Shown here piece after piece: positions 8,705 through 16,879 of a stretch of DNA of 38,623 bases (positions are counted from its first letter, which is position 1; every line of letters begins with the position of its first letter). Both the position numbers and the translations under genes were made by a program. The notes below the pieces were generated by a model, which worked only from the letters and a program-made list of their open reading frames with translations, did no database searches and had not been told where the DNA came from. Source of the DNA: Fimisoma sp964619315 (GTDB lineage Bacteria > Bacillota > Clostridia > Peptostreptococcales > Anaerovoracaceae); the NCBI GenBank assembly GCA_964619315.1, contig CAZUEH010000013.1, forward strand, positions 1-38,623, in the 5' to 3' direction.

Positions 8705-11122
8705 ATGCAAGTAGGCGTAGGCTATAGTGAAATTCCTGATAGCGTTAGAGCAGGAAAACAGGCTGCGAAGAGAGCCTTGGCAAATGTTGATAGAGAGGAC
8801 CTTTGTGATATGGTTTTACTTTTCTCTACAGCAAGACATAATCAAGAGGTACTTCGAGATGAAGTTTCAATGGTGGTGGGCGACCAGGCGTCTATCTACG
8901 GCGGAGGCGCAGTTGGAATCATTACAAATGATCAGTTTGGTTACGCATGAGACCAAGTAGGTGTTGCGTGTATTTGGTTAGATGGTAGTGAAATCAACGT
9001 AACAACAGAATTAGGATTGCGTGAAGGCGAAATTGAGGCTGGAGAAAGATTAGGCGAACGTCTTGCTGAGCAAGGCATTACAAAAGATTCCCCAGTTATG
9101 ATGTTTTATGATGCAATAGACCGCTCTCATGGCGATGTAAGAATGATGATGGCGACCTGGATTTTAGAGGGTATTGAAAAGGGGTTAGGATTTTTGCCTG
9201 ACTTAACTGGAGCTGGCATGCAGGGCGACCATATTTTAAGCCCTACCAAACAGTATCTTGGAGACACTATGAAAGAGGGTAGTGCTTTTGCATTGTCATT
9301 CTCAGATGATATTTGTGTAGACAGTACTATTATGCATGGGTGTCGACCAGCATCACCATATTATACAGTTACTAAAGCAGATGGTGCGGCCATTTTAGAA
9401 ATCAATGGACAACCAGCGATTCCTTTTATTGATAATTTGTTAAACTCATCAATATCCCCAGAAGAATATCCATTCTTTTTGATGTTTGGTATTAATCATG
9501 GAGAACGTTGGGCTGAGTATGATGAAAACAACTATGCAAGCCGTCTATGTTTAGACATAGATAAAGAAAGTGGCGCTATCATCATGTTTGAGTCAGACAT
9601 GGTTGAAGGTACTGAATTCCAGTTGATGTATAGAAGTATGGATCTGGATTATATGAGACCTAAAACGCAAGAGCTATTTGATAGACTCGATGGCAGAAAA
9701 CCAATATTTGCGATATACATAGATTGTGCAGGCCGTTGCGCCGGCTATGGCGGAATGGATATTGAAGATGCCTTTGTCATTCAAGAAGCAACAAAGGGCA
9801 AAGTTCCGTTATTAGGACTTTATACAGGAGTAGAAATCGGATCCGTTGCTGGGCGTCCTAGAGGCTTAGACTGGACTGGTGTATTGTGCGTATTCTCCAA
9901 GAAAAGAGACGGAGAAGTAGTTAAAAAAGCAGATATTGATATGTCAGTTTGGGATAAGAAAAAAACTGATACTACCAAAGACGAAGGAACACCGACTGAA
10001 GTCTTAGTTAATATTTGTGAGCAGAATATAGCAAAAGTGTTGCAACTTGACACGAATTCAATATCAATACGTACTGAGTTGGAGCAAAAGCGAAGAGGAT
10101 TCAGCCTTCTTGCAGAGCTTTCTGTATCGTTACAACAGGAAAGCAGCAACGAAAGTATTTTCCTTATTGCTACTCAGCGTATAAATGCAGCATTGAATAT
10201 GCAACGTACAGTAATATTGTTCAAAGATGACCAAGGCAAGTTTACACCATCCATTTTGCAAGGCTACACAACAGAAGAAAAGCTACAGTTAGTTGGAAAG
10301 CACATAGAAGTGGACGAAGATATTCTGAACCCGGAAAACACTATTATTGTCACATCGGCAGACGATGAAAAACATTATGCTGGATTAAGAAAAGCGTTGC
10401 AGCTACCTTATTTTATCGCAGCCCCTGTTATTGTCGAAAACGATGTCGCTGCAATTTTGATTACTGGTAGAAGGTTAGAAGCGCCTCCATTCTTATCTCG
10501 TTTGAATCGTGGTGACGCAGAAACAACCAAGGCGATTAGTACTTTGTTAGCATCCGTATTGATGCACCAGAGACTAGATGATGCTCAGAAGCAGGCACAG
10601 ACAGATGGACTAACAGGAATCTTTAATCGTGTTGCATTGGAACAGCGTGCAATGGAATTATTGCAAAACGAACTTCCGAATGGGACAAAGTTTGCATTTA
10701 TGATTATTGACTTTGACTACTTCAAAGAGGTCAATGATACTTATGGACATTTGGTTGGAGACAAGGCTCTAATTGCTTTAGGTCAAACCCTAAAGACACA
10801 CTTTAGATCAACGGATTTGGTGTCCCGTGTTGGTGGTGACGAATTCTCAGTATTCTGCACGCTAACTGGAGAAGGCGACGACGAGCAGATTGGCAAGATA
10901 GTTTCTCAGCTAATTGAATGTTGGAACAAAACTCCAATTACAGCTAATGATGGAACAAAATTCTATTCCACTCTCAGCATTGGCGTTTCAGTGGCACCTC
11001 GTGATGGTGTGCTATATAACGAGCTTGTCCATAGAGCAGACATTGCGTTATATAAGTCAAAACAAAACGGACGTAACCAGTTTACTATCTATGATAAGGA
11101 AACAATGGATAACGCCGAATAA
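8705..11122 (+). pseudogene. FIST domain / GGDEF diguanylate cyclase, interrupted by in-frame TGA
   Basis: The frame runs from ATG 8705 (good site GGAGGTGA) to the stop at 11122, about 805 codons, but codon 82 is TGA (8948-8950). Coding similarity continues without a frame change on both sides. The N-terminal half is a FIST (N plus C) sensor, with GGGAVGIITNDQFGYA before and DQVGVACIWLDG after the TGA, and CAGRCAGYGG further on. A GAF-like linker region follows (about 430-620), then a GGDEF domain (about 630-800) with an intact GGDEF motif at 710-714 and a product-inhibition I-site RSTD at 701-704. It would make cyclic di-GMP in response to a small ligand. FIST is thought to bind small molecules, possibly amino acids. 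The TGA may be a real nonsense mutation, a sequencing error, or a recoded codon. A TTG at 9017 could only give a protein lacking the first third of the FIST domain. Confidence 0.8.
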
Positions 11123-11135
11123 AATAACTAATAGT

Positions 11136-11175
11136 AAGAAGGCAATGAATCAAGGGATTCATTGCCTTCTTTAAT
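11136..11175 (+). terminator. Intrinsic terminator after the FIST-GGDEF gene
   Basis: A perfect 16-bp stem: AAGAAGGCAATGAATC (11136-11151), loop AAGG, complementary arm 11156-11171, followed by a short T stretch. Confidence 0.85.
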
Positions 11176-11258
11176 TGCAAACCACCCTAATCCATGGTAC
11201 ATTTTATGTATAAAATTCAGTGCATTTTAACACAAGATATAATATAGGAGGTACGAAC

Positions 11259-12691
11259 GTGAAAAAACGGTTATCATATCTACTAATCGTTATTCTAATA
11301 TTATCGATGTTCCCAATGTCTGCCTTTGCAGCAGGACCTGCCGACGGTGCAATCGATGAGGTTACAGTCGGAGGCTCCCCAGCCTTATCAGCTATGCAGC
11401 CAGGTACTAACTATCTTTGGGTAGGAGATACCGATATTAACAAGGTTACTATTGTTGACGTAGCGACCAAAGAGGTTAAGGATACTATTATTTTTGCTAA
11501 TACAGATTTCACTTATGATATTTGTTTTACCTCGACACATGCGTATGTATCTCACCGGTCGAACTCTGTTTCAGTGGTTGAACTCAGTTCACTACGAGTT
11601 GTTGAGACGCTTACAGTAGCATGTAGCAGTTCTGGATTTGCCCTGTCTCCAGATAATAAATATCTTTATGTTGCCAGTCTTAAAAGCAATGAAATTTCCG
11701 TATTCGATACTACAACTAACACTTTGCATGCTACTATCACGTTAGAGGGCGGTATGGGGGATATAAGCGATGCTATATACGATCCAACAAATGACCTTGT
11801 TTATTTTACGAATAGTAAGCAGAATGCCAGTATGATTATGATTATTAATGCGAGAACCAATAGACATATAGATACCATAGTCTTAAATAGTGAAAGCAAC
11901 GCCGTGCCTACTAGAATAGATGCAGATTTTGCCAATAACCGCCTCTATGTTGCTACCGAACAAGGTGTCATATATGTCGTTGACACATCCCAAGGAGCAC
12001 GGATTCGAGCGAATGTTGTAGGTAGGAGTTATGGAATTGCGAAATCAACGGAAGATAAACTTTATTTTGCTGACATGGAAAATGAAAAACTGAGGGGGTT
12101 TGACACTTCTGGACAAAACGAAATAGATGAAATAGCCTCAGTTGATTTTGACTCAAAAACCCCTGTGGGTGTGACACTAAACGAAACGCGTAATGAAGTG
12201 TACGTGAGTGCTATGGGAGACGGCAAGCTTCTAATTTTAAAGATTGCTCCTTCTATCGAAGAAGATACTTTGACTGGGATTGAGCCTGACACACTAAAAC
12301 TTAAAGCCAACATATTAGCGTCTTCTTTGCCGAATGACACTGTAGAAATTGGCTACTATATTTCCACTGATCCAACATTATCTCCAACTAATCTTGTGGC
12401 ACGAAGGTGGCTGTTCATGGTAGCGAAGATTCTTTCCCGCTTCTTTTTGAAAAAACTATTAGTGGTTTAGACCCAAATGCTACGTACTATGTAATGGCAT
12501 ATGCAAAGAGCTACACATCACAGAAAACTGCTTATGGTCAAGTTTTATCAGCAACCTTAGGAACTCCACCTAGTGGAGGTGCTACTGTTCCTAAAACAGG
12601 AGATAATAATCCTATGCCACTGTTATTATTGGCAATGACAGCAGCAAGTGGAATTGTTTTATTAAGAAAAACTAAAGAAGAAACTAACTAA
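11259..12691 (+). pseudogene. Sortase-anchored beta-propeller surface protein, frameshifted
   Basis: The start is GTG 11259, with AGGAGG seven bases upstream. Residues 1-25 form a signal peptide (KK, hydrophobic core, AFA cleavage). The body consists of repeated blades of the YVTN/lactonase type (for example YLWVGDTDINKVTIVDVATKEV and LSPDNKYLYVASLKSNEISVFD). At about 12397-12402 one base seems to be missing: the first frame continues into unrelated residues and stops at 12470. The other frame continues from about 12401 as an FN3-like segment (ISGLDPNATYYVMAYAKSY) to the VPKTGD sorting signal, a hydrophobic helix and a basic tail, ending at 12691. The intact product would be an exported protein of about 477 residues, covalently linked to peptidoglycan by sortase. 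As written, it loses its anchor and would be secreted. Function beyond surface display is unknown. Confidence 0.8.
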
Positions 12692-12743
12692 TCGACTGGG
12701 CTTATAGCAAAGCCTGCTCGACAGGTAGTGTATAAAGGAAATT

Positions 12744-12780
12744 AAAAAAGGCTTCCAATTTGATTGGAAGCCTTTTGCGT
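12744..12780. terminator. Bidirectional terminator between the surface protein gene and gdhA
   Basis: A 14-bp perfect stem, AAAAGGCTTCCAAT (12746-12759) with 12763-12776 and a 3-base loop. The T-rich tail is better on the minus strand (TTTTTTAATTT), so it chiefly serves gdhA. Confidence 0.85.
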
Positions 12781-12788
12781 TTGTTTTA

Positions 12789-14132
12789 TTATACTAAGCC
12801 CTGAGCCATCATAGCTTCAGCAACTCTTTCGAAACCAGCGATGTTAGCTCCTGCTACTAAGTTGTAGCCTAAGCCATATTTTTCACTTGCTTCTGCTGAG
12901 TTCTTATGGATGCTAACCATAATAGCTTCAAGCTGTTCGTAAACCTGAGCAGGTGAGAATACAGTGTGACCTGCGTTCTGTCCCATTTCGATACATGAAC
13001 AAGCTACGCCGCCTGCGTTAGCAGCCTTTGAAGGACCTACTACAACGCCGTTATCCATTAGATATTTAAGAGCGTCATTAGTTGTAGGCATGTTAGAACC
13101 TTCACATAGGTACTTACAACCGTTAGCTACCATAGCCTGAGCGTCTTCCATACGGATTTCGTTCTGAGTAGCACATGGGATGTATAGGTCAGCCTTAACT
13201 TCCCAAGGTTTCTTACCAGCGAAGAACTTAGCTCCAGGGAATTTGTCTGCATAAGGAGCACAGATGTTTTTACCGGAGGATCTTAATTCTAGCAAGTAAT
13301 CAACTTTTTCGCCAGAAATACCATCTTCGTCATATATATATCCGTCTGGTCCAGAGATTGTAACAACCTTAGCACCTAATTCGTTTAATTTCTGAGCAGT
13401 ACCCCAAGTTACGTTACCGAAACCAGAGATTGCAACACGTTTGTCCTTTAGTTCTTCTCCGCAGTGTTTCAGCATTTCTCTTGCGAAGAATACGATTCCG
13501 TAACCAGTAGCTTCTGTTCTTCCTGAAAGTCCACCGTAAGTAAGACCCTTACCAGTTAAAACGCCTTCGTATCTGTTTAAGATTCTCTTGTACTGTCCGA
13601 ACATGTAACCGATTTCTCTAGCGCCTACACCGAGGTCTCCAGCAGGAACGTCAGTTGCAGGTCCGATATGTCTGTAAAGCTCTGTCATGAATGCTTGGCA
13701 GAATCTCATTACTTCTGCATCGGATTTGCCGTTAGGGTCGAAGTCGGAACCGCCCTTACCACCACCGATTGGAAGTCCAGTAAGACTGTTTTTGAAAATC
13801 TGTTCAAATCCTAAGAATTTGATGATTCCAGGGTATACGTTAGGTGCGAATCTAAGACCACCTTTGTAAGGTCCGATAGCACTGTTGAATTCATATCTGT
13901 AGCCTCTGTTTACTTGAACGTTGCCGTTATCATCAGCCCAAACTACTCTGAAAGAAATTCCTCTTTCTGGCTCGATTAGTCTTTCAACTAATCCAGCTTC
14001 GATGTATTCAGGATGAGCTTCTAAAACTGGTGCGATTGAAGTAAGAACTTCTTCTACTGTCTGGTGAAATTCAGGTTCACCTGGGTTTCTTTTTTCTGCA
14101 ATCTCAATGTATTGCTCAACGATATTTGACAT
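12789..14132 (-). CDS. gdhA: NADP-type glutamate dehydrogenase
   Basis: Catalyses reductive amination of 2-oxoglutarate to glutamate, the main ammonium-assimilation or amino-acid fermentation step, in the cytosol. The start is placed at 14132 (MSNIVEQYIEIAEKRN), where AGGAG lies seven bases upstream on the minus strand; a frame extension to 14153 has no such site. The protein has 447 residues, typical of the hexameric bacterial NADP class. Motifs: GGGKGGSDFDP with the catalytic lysine, DVPAGDLGVGAREIGYMFGQYK, and the Rossmann segment VAISGFGNVTWGTAQKL. It is a single-gene unit with its own promoter and terminator. Confidence 0.97.
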   Translation of the reverse strand: MSNIVEQYIEIAEKRNPGEPEFHQTVEEVLTSIAPVLEAHPEYIEAGLVERLIEPERGISFRVVWADDNGNVQVNRGYRYEFNSAIGPYKGGLRFAPNVYPGIIKFLGFEQIFKNSLTGLPIGGGKGGSDFDPNGKSDAEVMRFCQAFMTELYRHIGPATDVPAGDLGVGAREIGYMFGQYKRILNRYEGVLTGKGLTYGGLSGRTEATGYGIVFFAREMLKHCGEELKDKRVAISGFGNVTWGTAQKLNELGAKVVTISGPDGYIYDEDGISGEKVDYLLELRSSGKNICAPYADKFPGAKFFAGKKPWEVKADLYIPCATQNEIRMEDAQAMVANGCKYLCEGSNMPTTNDALKYLMDNGVVVGPSKAANAGGVACSCIEMGQNAGHTVFSPAQVYEQLEAIMVSIHKNSAEASEKYGLGYNLVAGANIAGFERVAEAMMAQGLV

Positions 14133-14197
14133 TGTTAATCTCCTCTTAAACATTGAATATGATTTTGTTACTTATAAAACAAAGTCTTTATATTCTC

Positions 14198-14226
14198 AAT
14201 TTATCACTAACGATTGCCCTTGTCAA
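14198..14226 (-). promoter_or_regulatory. gdhA promoter
   Basis: On the minus strand: TTGACA (14226-14221), a 17-base spacer and TAAATT (14203-14198). The TATA-like box lies about 65 bases before the gdhA start. Confidence 0.75.
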
Positions 14227-14230
14227 CATC

Positions 14231-14240
14231 TTGTATACAA
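14231..14240. promoter_or_regulatory. Palindrome TTGTATACAA upstream of the gdhA -35 box
   Basis: A perfect 10-base palindrome ending five bases upstream of the gdhA -35 hexamer. The GTATAC core is of the kind bound by GntR-type regulators. Its position suits an activator or upstream operator, but no regulator is encoded nearby. Confidence 0.35.
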
Positions 14241-14433
14241 TATTTTTTTGTATTTTTTTTAGTTCAAGATTTTTAGGGATATGGACTCGGCTGCAAGGCC
14301 AAAGAACACTACAAAATAGAACCCTCTAATATGTAGAAAAGTTTCATAGTGACTTAAGAAAATCCGTTTTCAAAAAGGGCTATGTCAATTAACAAAAAGC
14401 CATATTAATGATGAAAAAGGCCCAAACTGTGAC
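14241..14433. other. Intergenic stretch with no recognised feature
   Basis: Between the gdhA promoter region and the mgtE promoter I see only AT-rich sequence and short imperfect complementarities, with no gene, known RNA or repeat. In particular, the conserved segments of an M-box (ykoK) Mg2+ riboswitch are not recognisable here. Confidence 0.5.
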
Positions 14434-14463
14434 TTGCCAAACATCTATTAAATAGGCTATAAT
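14434..14463 (+). promoter_or_regulatory. mgtE leader promoter
   Basis: TTGCCA (14434-14439), an 18-base spacer and a consensus TATAAT (14458-14463). It predicts a transcript starting near 14470 and therefore a leader of about 160 bases before mgtE. Confidence 0.75.
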
Positions 14464-14493
14464 AGATGGGATGATTAAGAAAGGAGTAAAGAA

Positions 14494-14571
14494 ATGGATA
14501 CTGTTCCTGACGGGAAAAACAACATTAAAAAAACAAAATATACCACCTTTACTCTTGGAATAATGAAATAG
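14494..14571 (+). CDS. Putative 25-residue leader peptide upstream of mgtE
   Basis: ATG 14494 is preceded by AAGGAG (14481-14486) at a seven-base spacing, as good a site as any gene in the window. The frame begins MDTVPDGKNNIKK, is rich in Lys, Asn and Thr, and ends TLGIMK with TAG at 14569-14571. The stop lies seven bases before a long hairpin that covers the mgtE ribosome binding site, so the terminating ribosome would touch that stem. I infer a regulatory leader peptide rather than a functional protein. Mg2+-sensing leader ORFs are known for enterobacterial mgtA (mgtL) and mgtCBR (mgtM), but this sequence is unrelated to them as far as I can see. Confidence 0.55.
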   Translation: MDTVPDGKNNIKKTKYTTFTLGIMK

Positions 14572-14577
14572 ATTTCG

Positions 14578-14625
14578 AATCTCCTCATATCCCAACGAGC
14601 GGTGGGACTATGAAAGGAGGAGATT
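14578..14625 (+). promoter_or_regulatory. Hairpin sequestering the mgtE ribosome binding site
   Basis: AATCTCCT (14578-14585) pairs perfectly with AGGAGATT (14618-14625). Inside it, CATA pairs with TATG and TCCCA (14590-14594) with TGGGA (14603-14607), leaving an 8-base loop. The mgtE Shine-Dalgarno AGGAGG (14615-14620) overlaps the base of the stem. Folding would therefore block mgtE initiation at 14629 unless the hairpin is opened, for example by ribosomes on the upstream 25-codon frame. Confidence 0.6.
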
Positions 14626-14628
14626 ACA

Positions 14629-16032
14629 ATGGACCCAAACATGATTATACAGCCAGAACTGGCTTTGGAAGAATCACTAGAAAAGATTTTTAATTGGATT
14701 AGTGAGAAAAAGTATTTTAGAGCTAAAGACGAATTATTAAAATACCAAGAAGCCGATATAGCTGAGCTATTTGAAGAGATGTTGGATGATCACGACATCT
14801 TAGAGTCAACTATAGTTATTTATAGACTTTTGCCAAAAGACATTTCTGTAGAAGTTTTTTCGTATTTGCCATCGGATGACCAACTGAAGATTGTAAATGG
14901 AATAACTGATGCCGAGTTGAGCTACATAGTGCAAGAGTTAGACTTCGACGACAAAATCGACATACTGGAGGAGCTACCAGCCAATCTAGTAGATAAAATT
15001 TTAGAAAAGACACCAAAAGACGAAAGACGTCTTATAAACACATTTTTAAACTATCCTGACACCTGTGCCGGAAGCTTAATGACACCTGACTACATCAGCC
15101 TTCAAAAGGAAATGACTGTAAGTGAGGCATTGGCTTACATAAAGAACGAGGGAATGGATGCAGAAACCATATACACTTGTTATGTTAAGGATACAGGACG
15201 TAAGCTTATTGGAATAGTCCACTTAAGCACCTTGGTAGTAACAGAAGACAACGTAAAGATAAAGGACATAATGCACACTGAATATGTGTGGCTAAATGTC
15301 TATGAAGATCAAGAGGAAGTAGCTGAACAGTTTAAGAAATATGGCTCTTTGGTAATGCCTGTAGTAGACAAAGAACATAGACTGGTCGGCATTATCACTA
15401 TCGATGACATCTTAGATGTAATCGAAGAAGAAAATACAGAAGATATCGAGCGTATGGCAGGTATCATTGACTGGGAAGACTCAGACAAAGATTATCTTGA
15501 TATGTCCGTATGGCAGCATGCTATAAATAGACTTCCATGGCTTTTGATTTTGATGGTGGCATATATTTTCACTGGAATGATAATTACCAGCTTTGAAAAC
15601 AAGCTTTCAGAAATCATTTGCTTAGTAGCCTACATGCCAATGCTTATGGGTACAGGAGGAAACACTGGTTCTCAAGCGGCAACCTTGATTATACGAGGAA
15701 TTGCGATGGATGAGGTTGACCCTTCTGATGCAGGTAGAATACTGTGGAAAGAAGTTCGGATAGGCTTGATAATAGGAACGATACTTAGCATCTTTAACTT
15801 TGCAAGAGTTTATTTCTTGGATGGTTACAGCATGTCAATAGCTTTCACCGTATGTGTGGCTATGCTATTCATAGTTATCTTTGCGAAGATAATAGGAAGC
15901 ATGATTCCACTGCTTGTTAAAAAAGTCAACTTGGACCCAGCCCTTATAGCCAATCCAGCTATATCGTCTATATCCGATGCAGTGGCACTATCAATATACT
16001 TTGCTATGGCAGCAATATTCTTAGGACTTTAG
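14629..16032 (+). CDS. mgtE: Magnesium transporter MgtE
   Basis: A Mg2+-selective channel of the inner membrane, gated by its own cytosolic domains. Layout of the 467 residues: an N-terminal MgtE_N superhelical domain (about 15-130), two CBS domains (about 140-265), a plug helix, then five membrane segments from about 288 to the C-terminus. Hallmarks are PMLMGTGGNTGSQAATLIIRGIA in the second membrane helix and the pore-lining Asp of the last one in ISSISDAVALSIYF; the family more often shows T-T-x-x-D-x-x-G here, so this member deviates slightly. The start follows AGGAGG at eight bases. Expression is probably controlled at translation by the preceding hairpin and leader frame. A terminator follows directly. 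Confidence 0.95.
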   Translation: MDPNMIIQPELALEESLEKIFNWISEKKYFRAKDELLKYQEADIAELFEEMLDDHDILESTIVIYRLLPKDISVEVFSYLPSDDQLKIVNGITDAELSYIVQELDFDDKIDILEELPANLVDKILEKTPKDERRLINTFLNYPDTCAGSLMTPDYISLQKEMTVSEALAYIKNEGMDAETIYTCYVKDTGRKLIGIVHLSTLVVTEDNVKIKDIMHTEYVWLNVYEDQEEVAEQFKKYGSLVMPVVDKEHRLVGIITIDDILDVIEEENTEDIERMAGIIDWEDSDKDYLDMSVWQHAINRLPWLLILMVAYIFTGMIITSFENKLSEIICLVAYMPMLMGTGGNTGSQAATLIIRGIAMDEVDPSDAGRILWKEVRIGLIIGTILSIFNFARVYFLDGYSMSIAFTVCVAMLFIVIFAKIIGSMIPLLVKKVNLDPALIANPAISSISDAVALSIYFAMAAIFLGL

Positions 16033-16041
16033 TACCAAATA

Positions 16042-16070
16042 TAGCAGCACAGAAATGTGCTGCTTTTTTG
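16042..16070 (+). terminator. mgtE terminator
   Basis: AGCAGCACA (16043-16051), GAAA loop, TGTGCTGCT (16056-16064), then a run of T to 16069. Confidence 0.9.
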
Positions 16071-16088
16071 TGGGAGTATATAGCTATA

Positions 16089-16118
16089 ATAAAAAAGAGC
16101 TCCTTATAAAGGAGCTCC
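16089..16118 (-). terminator. Terminator of the small membrane protein gene
   Basis: On the minus strand GAGCTCCTT (16117-16109), a TAT loop and AAGGAGCTC (16105-16097) are followed by TTTTTTATTATAG. The stem overlaps the stop codon (16106-16104) of the gene it ends. Confidence 0.85.
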
Positions 16119-16583
16119 ATCATCATGGTCAATCTTGTCATTTTCTAGTGGGTCGTTAGTATCATTTTTTGGCCAGTATACTGTTAATGCCATTCCTACC
16201 ATAAGCCATGCAGGCAATACAACTAACAACACAGGTATATCGTGCAGGTTATAATAAAGCACAAATCTGTATATCCCCATAGCTAAAAGGGCAATTACAG
16301 AAAAAACGGCAAAAATCTTTTTGAATATGGTTTCTAAGTTTCTTCTGAAAAAAGAAGTCTCCTTGACCCAAAAAAAGATACAGAGAATACCAATCATATC
16401 AACACCTATACTGCCACCACCGCCTTCATATATTCCTCCTGAACTAGGAACCATTCCGGCAGTATTAGGCAACATTCCTGTTGGCGACGCCATTTTTACG
16501 AAAAAAACCGTATAGATTATTGCTATAACAGAAAATAATAGTAATGGAAGATATTTTTTTAATGTTTTTAGCATTTCATTCAT
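16104..16583 (-). CDS. Small hypothetical membrane protein
   Basis: About 159 residues beginning MNEMLKTLKKYL. This start has an AGGGGTGA site five bases upstream; a frame extension to 16616 lacks one. Four hydrophobic segments are visible, at about 11-29, 55-73, 90-110 and 118-138. A Gly/Ser/Pro-rich extracytoplasmic loop lies between the first two, and the tail is acidic (DPLENDKIDHDDG). No family is recognised. It is transcribed alone, convergent with mgtE. A transport accessory or envelope role is possible but nothing in the sequence points to one. Confidence 0.75.
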   Translation of the reverse strand: MNEMLKTLKKYLPLLLFSVIAIIYTVFFVKMASPTGMLPNTAGMVPSSGGIYEGGGGSIGVDMIGILCIFFWVKETSFFRRNLETIFKKIFAVFSVIALLAMGIYRFVLYYNLHDIPVLLVVLPAWLMVGMALTVYWPKNDTNDPLENDKIDHDDGAPL

Positions 16584-16660
16584 AGTGTTCACCCCTTGCA
16601 TATTGCATATGCACACTTCAAATATATCCGACTCATATAAAGGGTTCTTTATATAAAAAT

Positions 16661-16688
16661 ATTATACTCCCTAATATTATATTTTCAA
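16661..16688 (-). promoter_or_regulatory. Promoter of the small membrane protein gene
   Basis: On the minus strand: TTGAAA (16688-16683), a 16-base spacer and consensus TATAAT (16666-16661), about 78 bases before the start codon. Confidence 0.65.
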
Positions 16689-16879
16689 GGCGTTTTTTAT
16701 TTTATTATGAAAAAAATAAATATAATTGCAAATCAAAAATACTCAGGCAAGTATTTCGTGAGTGGCGAGTGTAAAAGAAAGAAGTCTAATCAATAATGGG
16801 AGGCGGTTGTTGCTTTTTTTATCGGGGTGGATTAGAATAAATGAAAAGAGTAATTAAGCAAGAAGGGAAGTACGTTTTT

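Noticed and set aside
8948..8980. A confident selenocysteine call at the TGA
   Set aside because: The stem-loop is too close to the TGA for a typical bacterial SECIS, and the surrounding FIST sequence suggests a glycine at this place. It is kept only as an open question.
9017..11122. An independent gene starting at TTG 9017
   Set aside because: There is no ribosome binding site, and it would begin inside the FIST domain in the same frame as the upstream part. It is better seen as the continuation after the TGA.
12407..12691. Separate small gene with a sortase signal downstream of the propeller gene
   Set aside because: It has no ribosome binding site or signal peptide of its own, and continues the upstream protein after a one-base shift, so it is treated as the 3' part of the same gene.
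14389..14595. Minus-strand 68-codon frame opposite the mgtE leader
   Set aside because: It has no ribosome binding site and runs through the promoter and leader of mgtE on the other strand; there is no similarity to any family I know.
14241..14628. M-box (ykoK) riboswitch before mgtE
   Set aside because: The conserved M-box core segments are not found. The leader from the predicted start is explained by the short frame and the hairpin.
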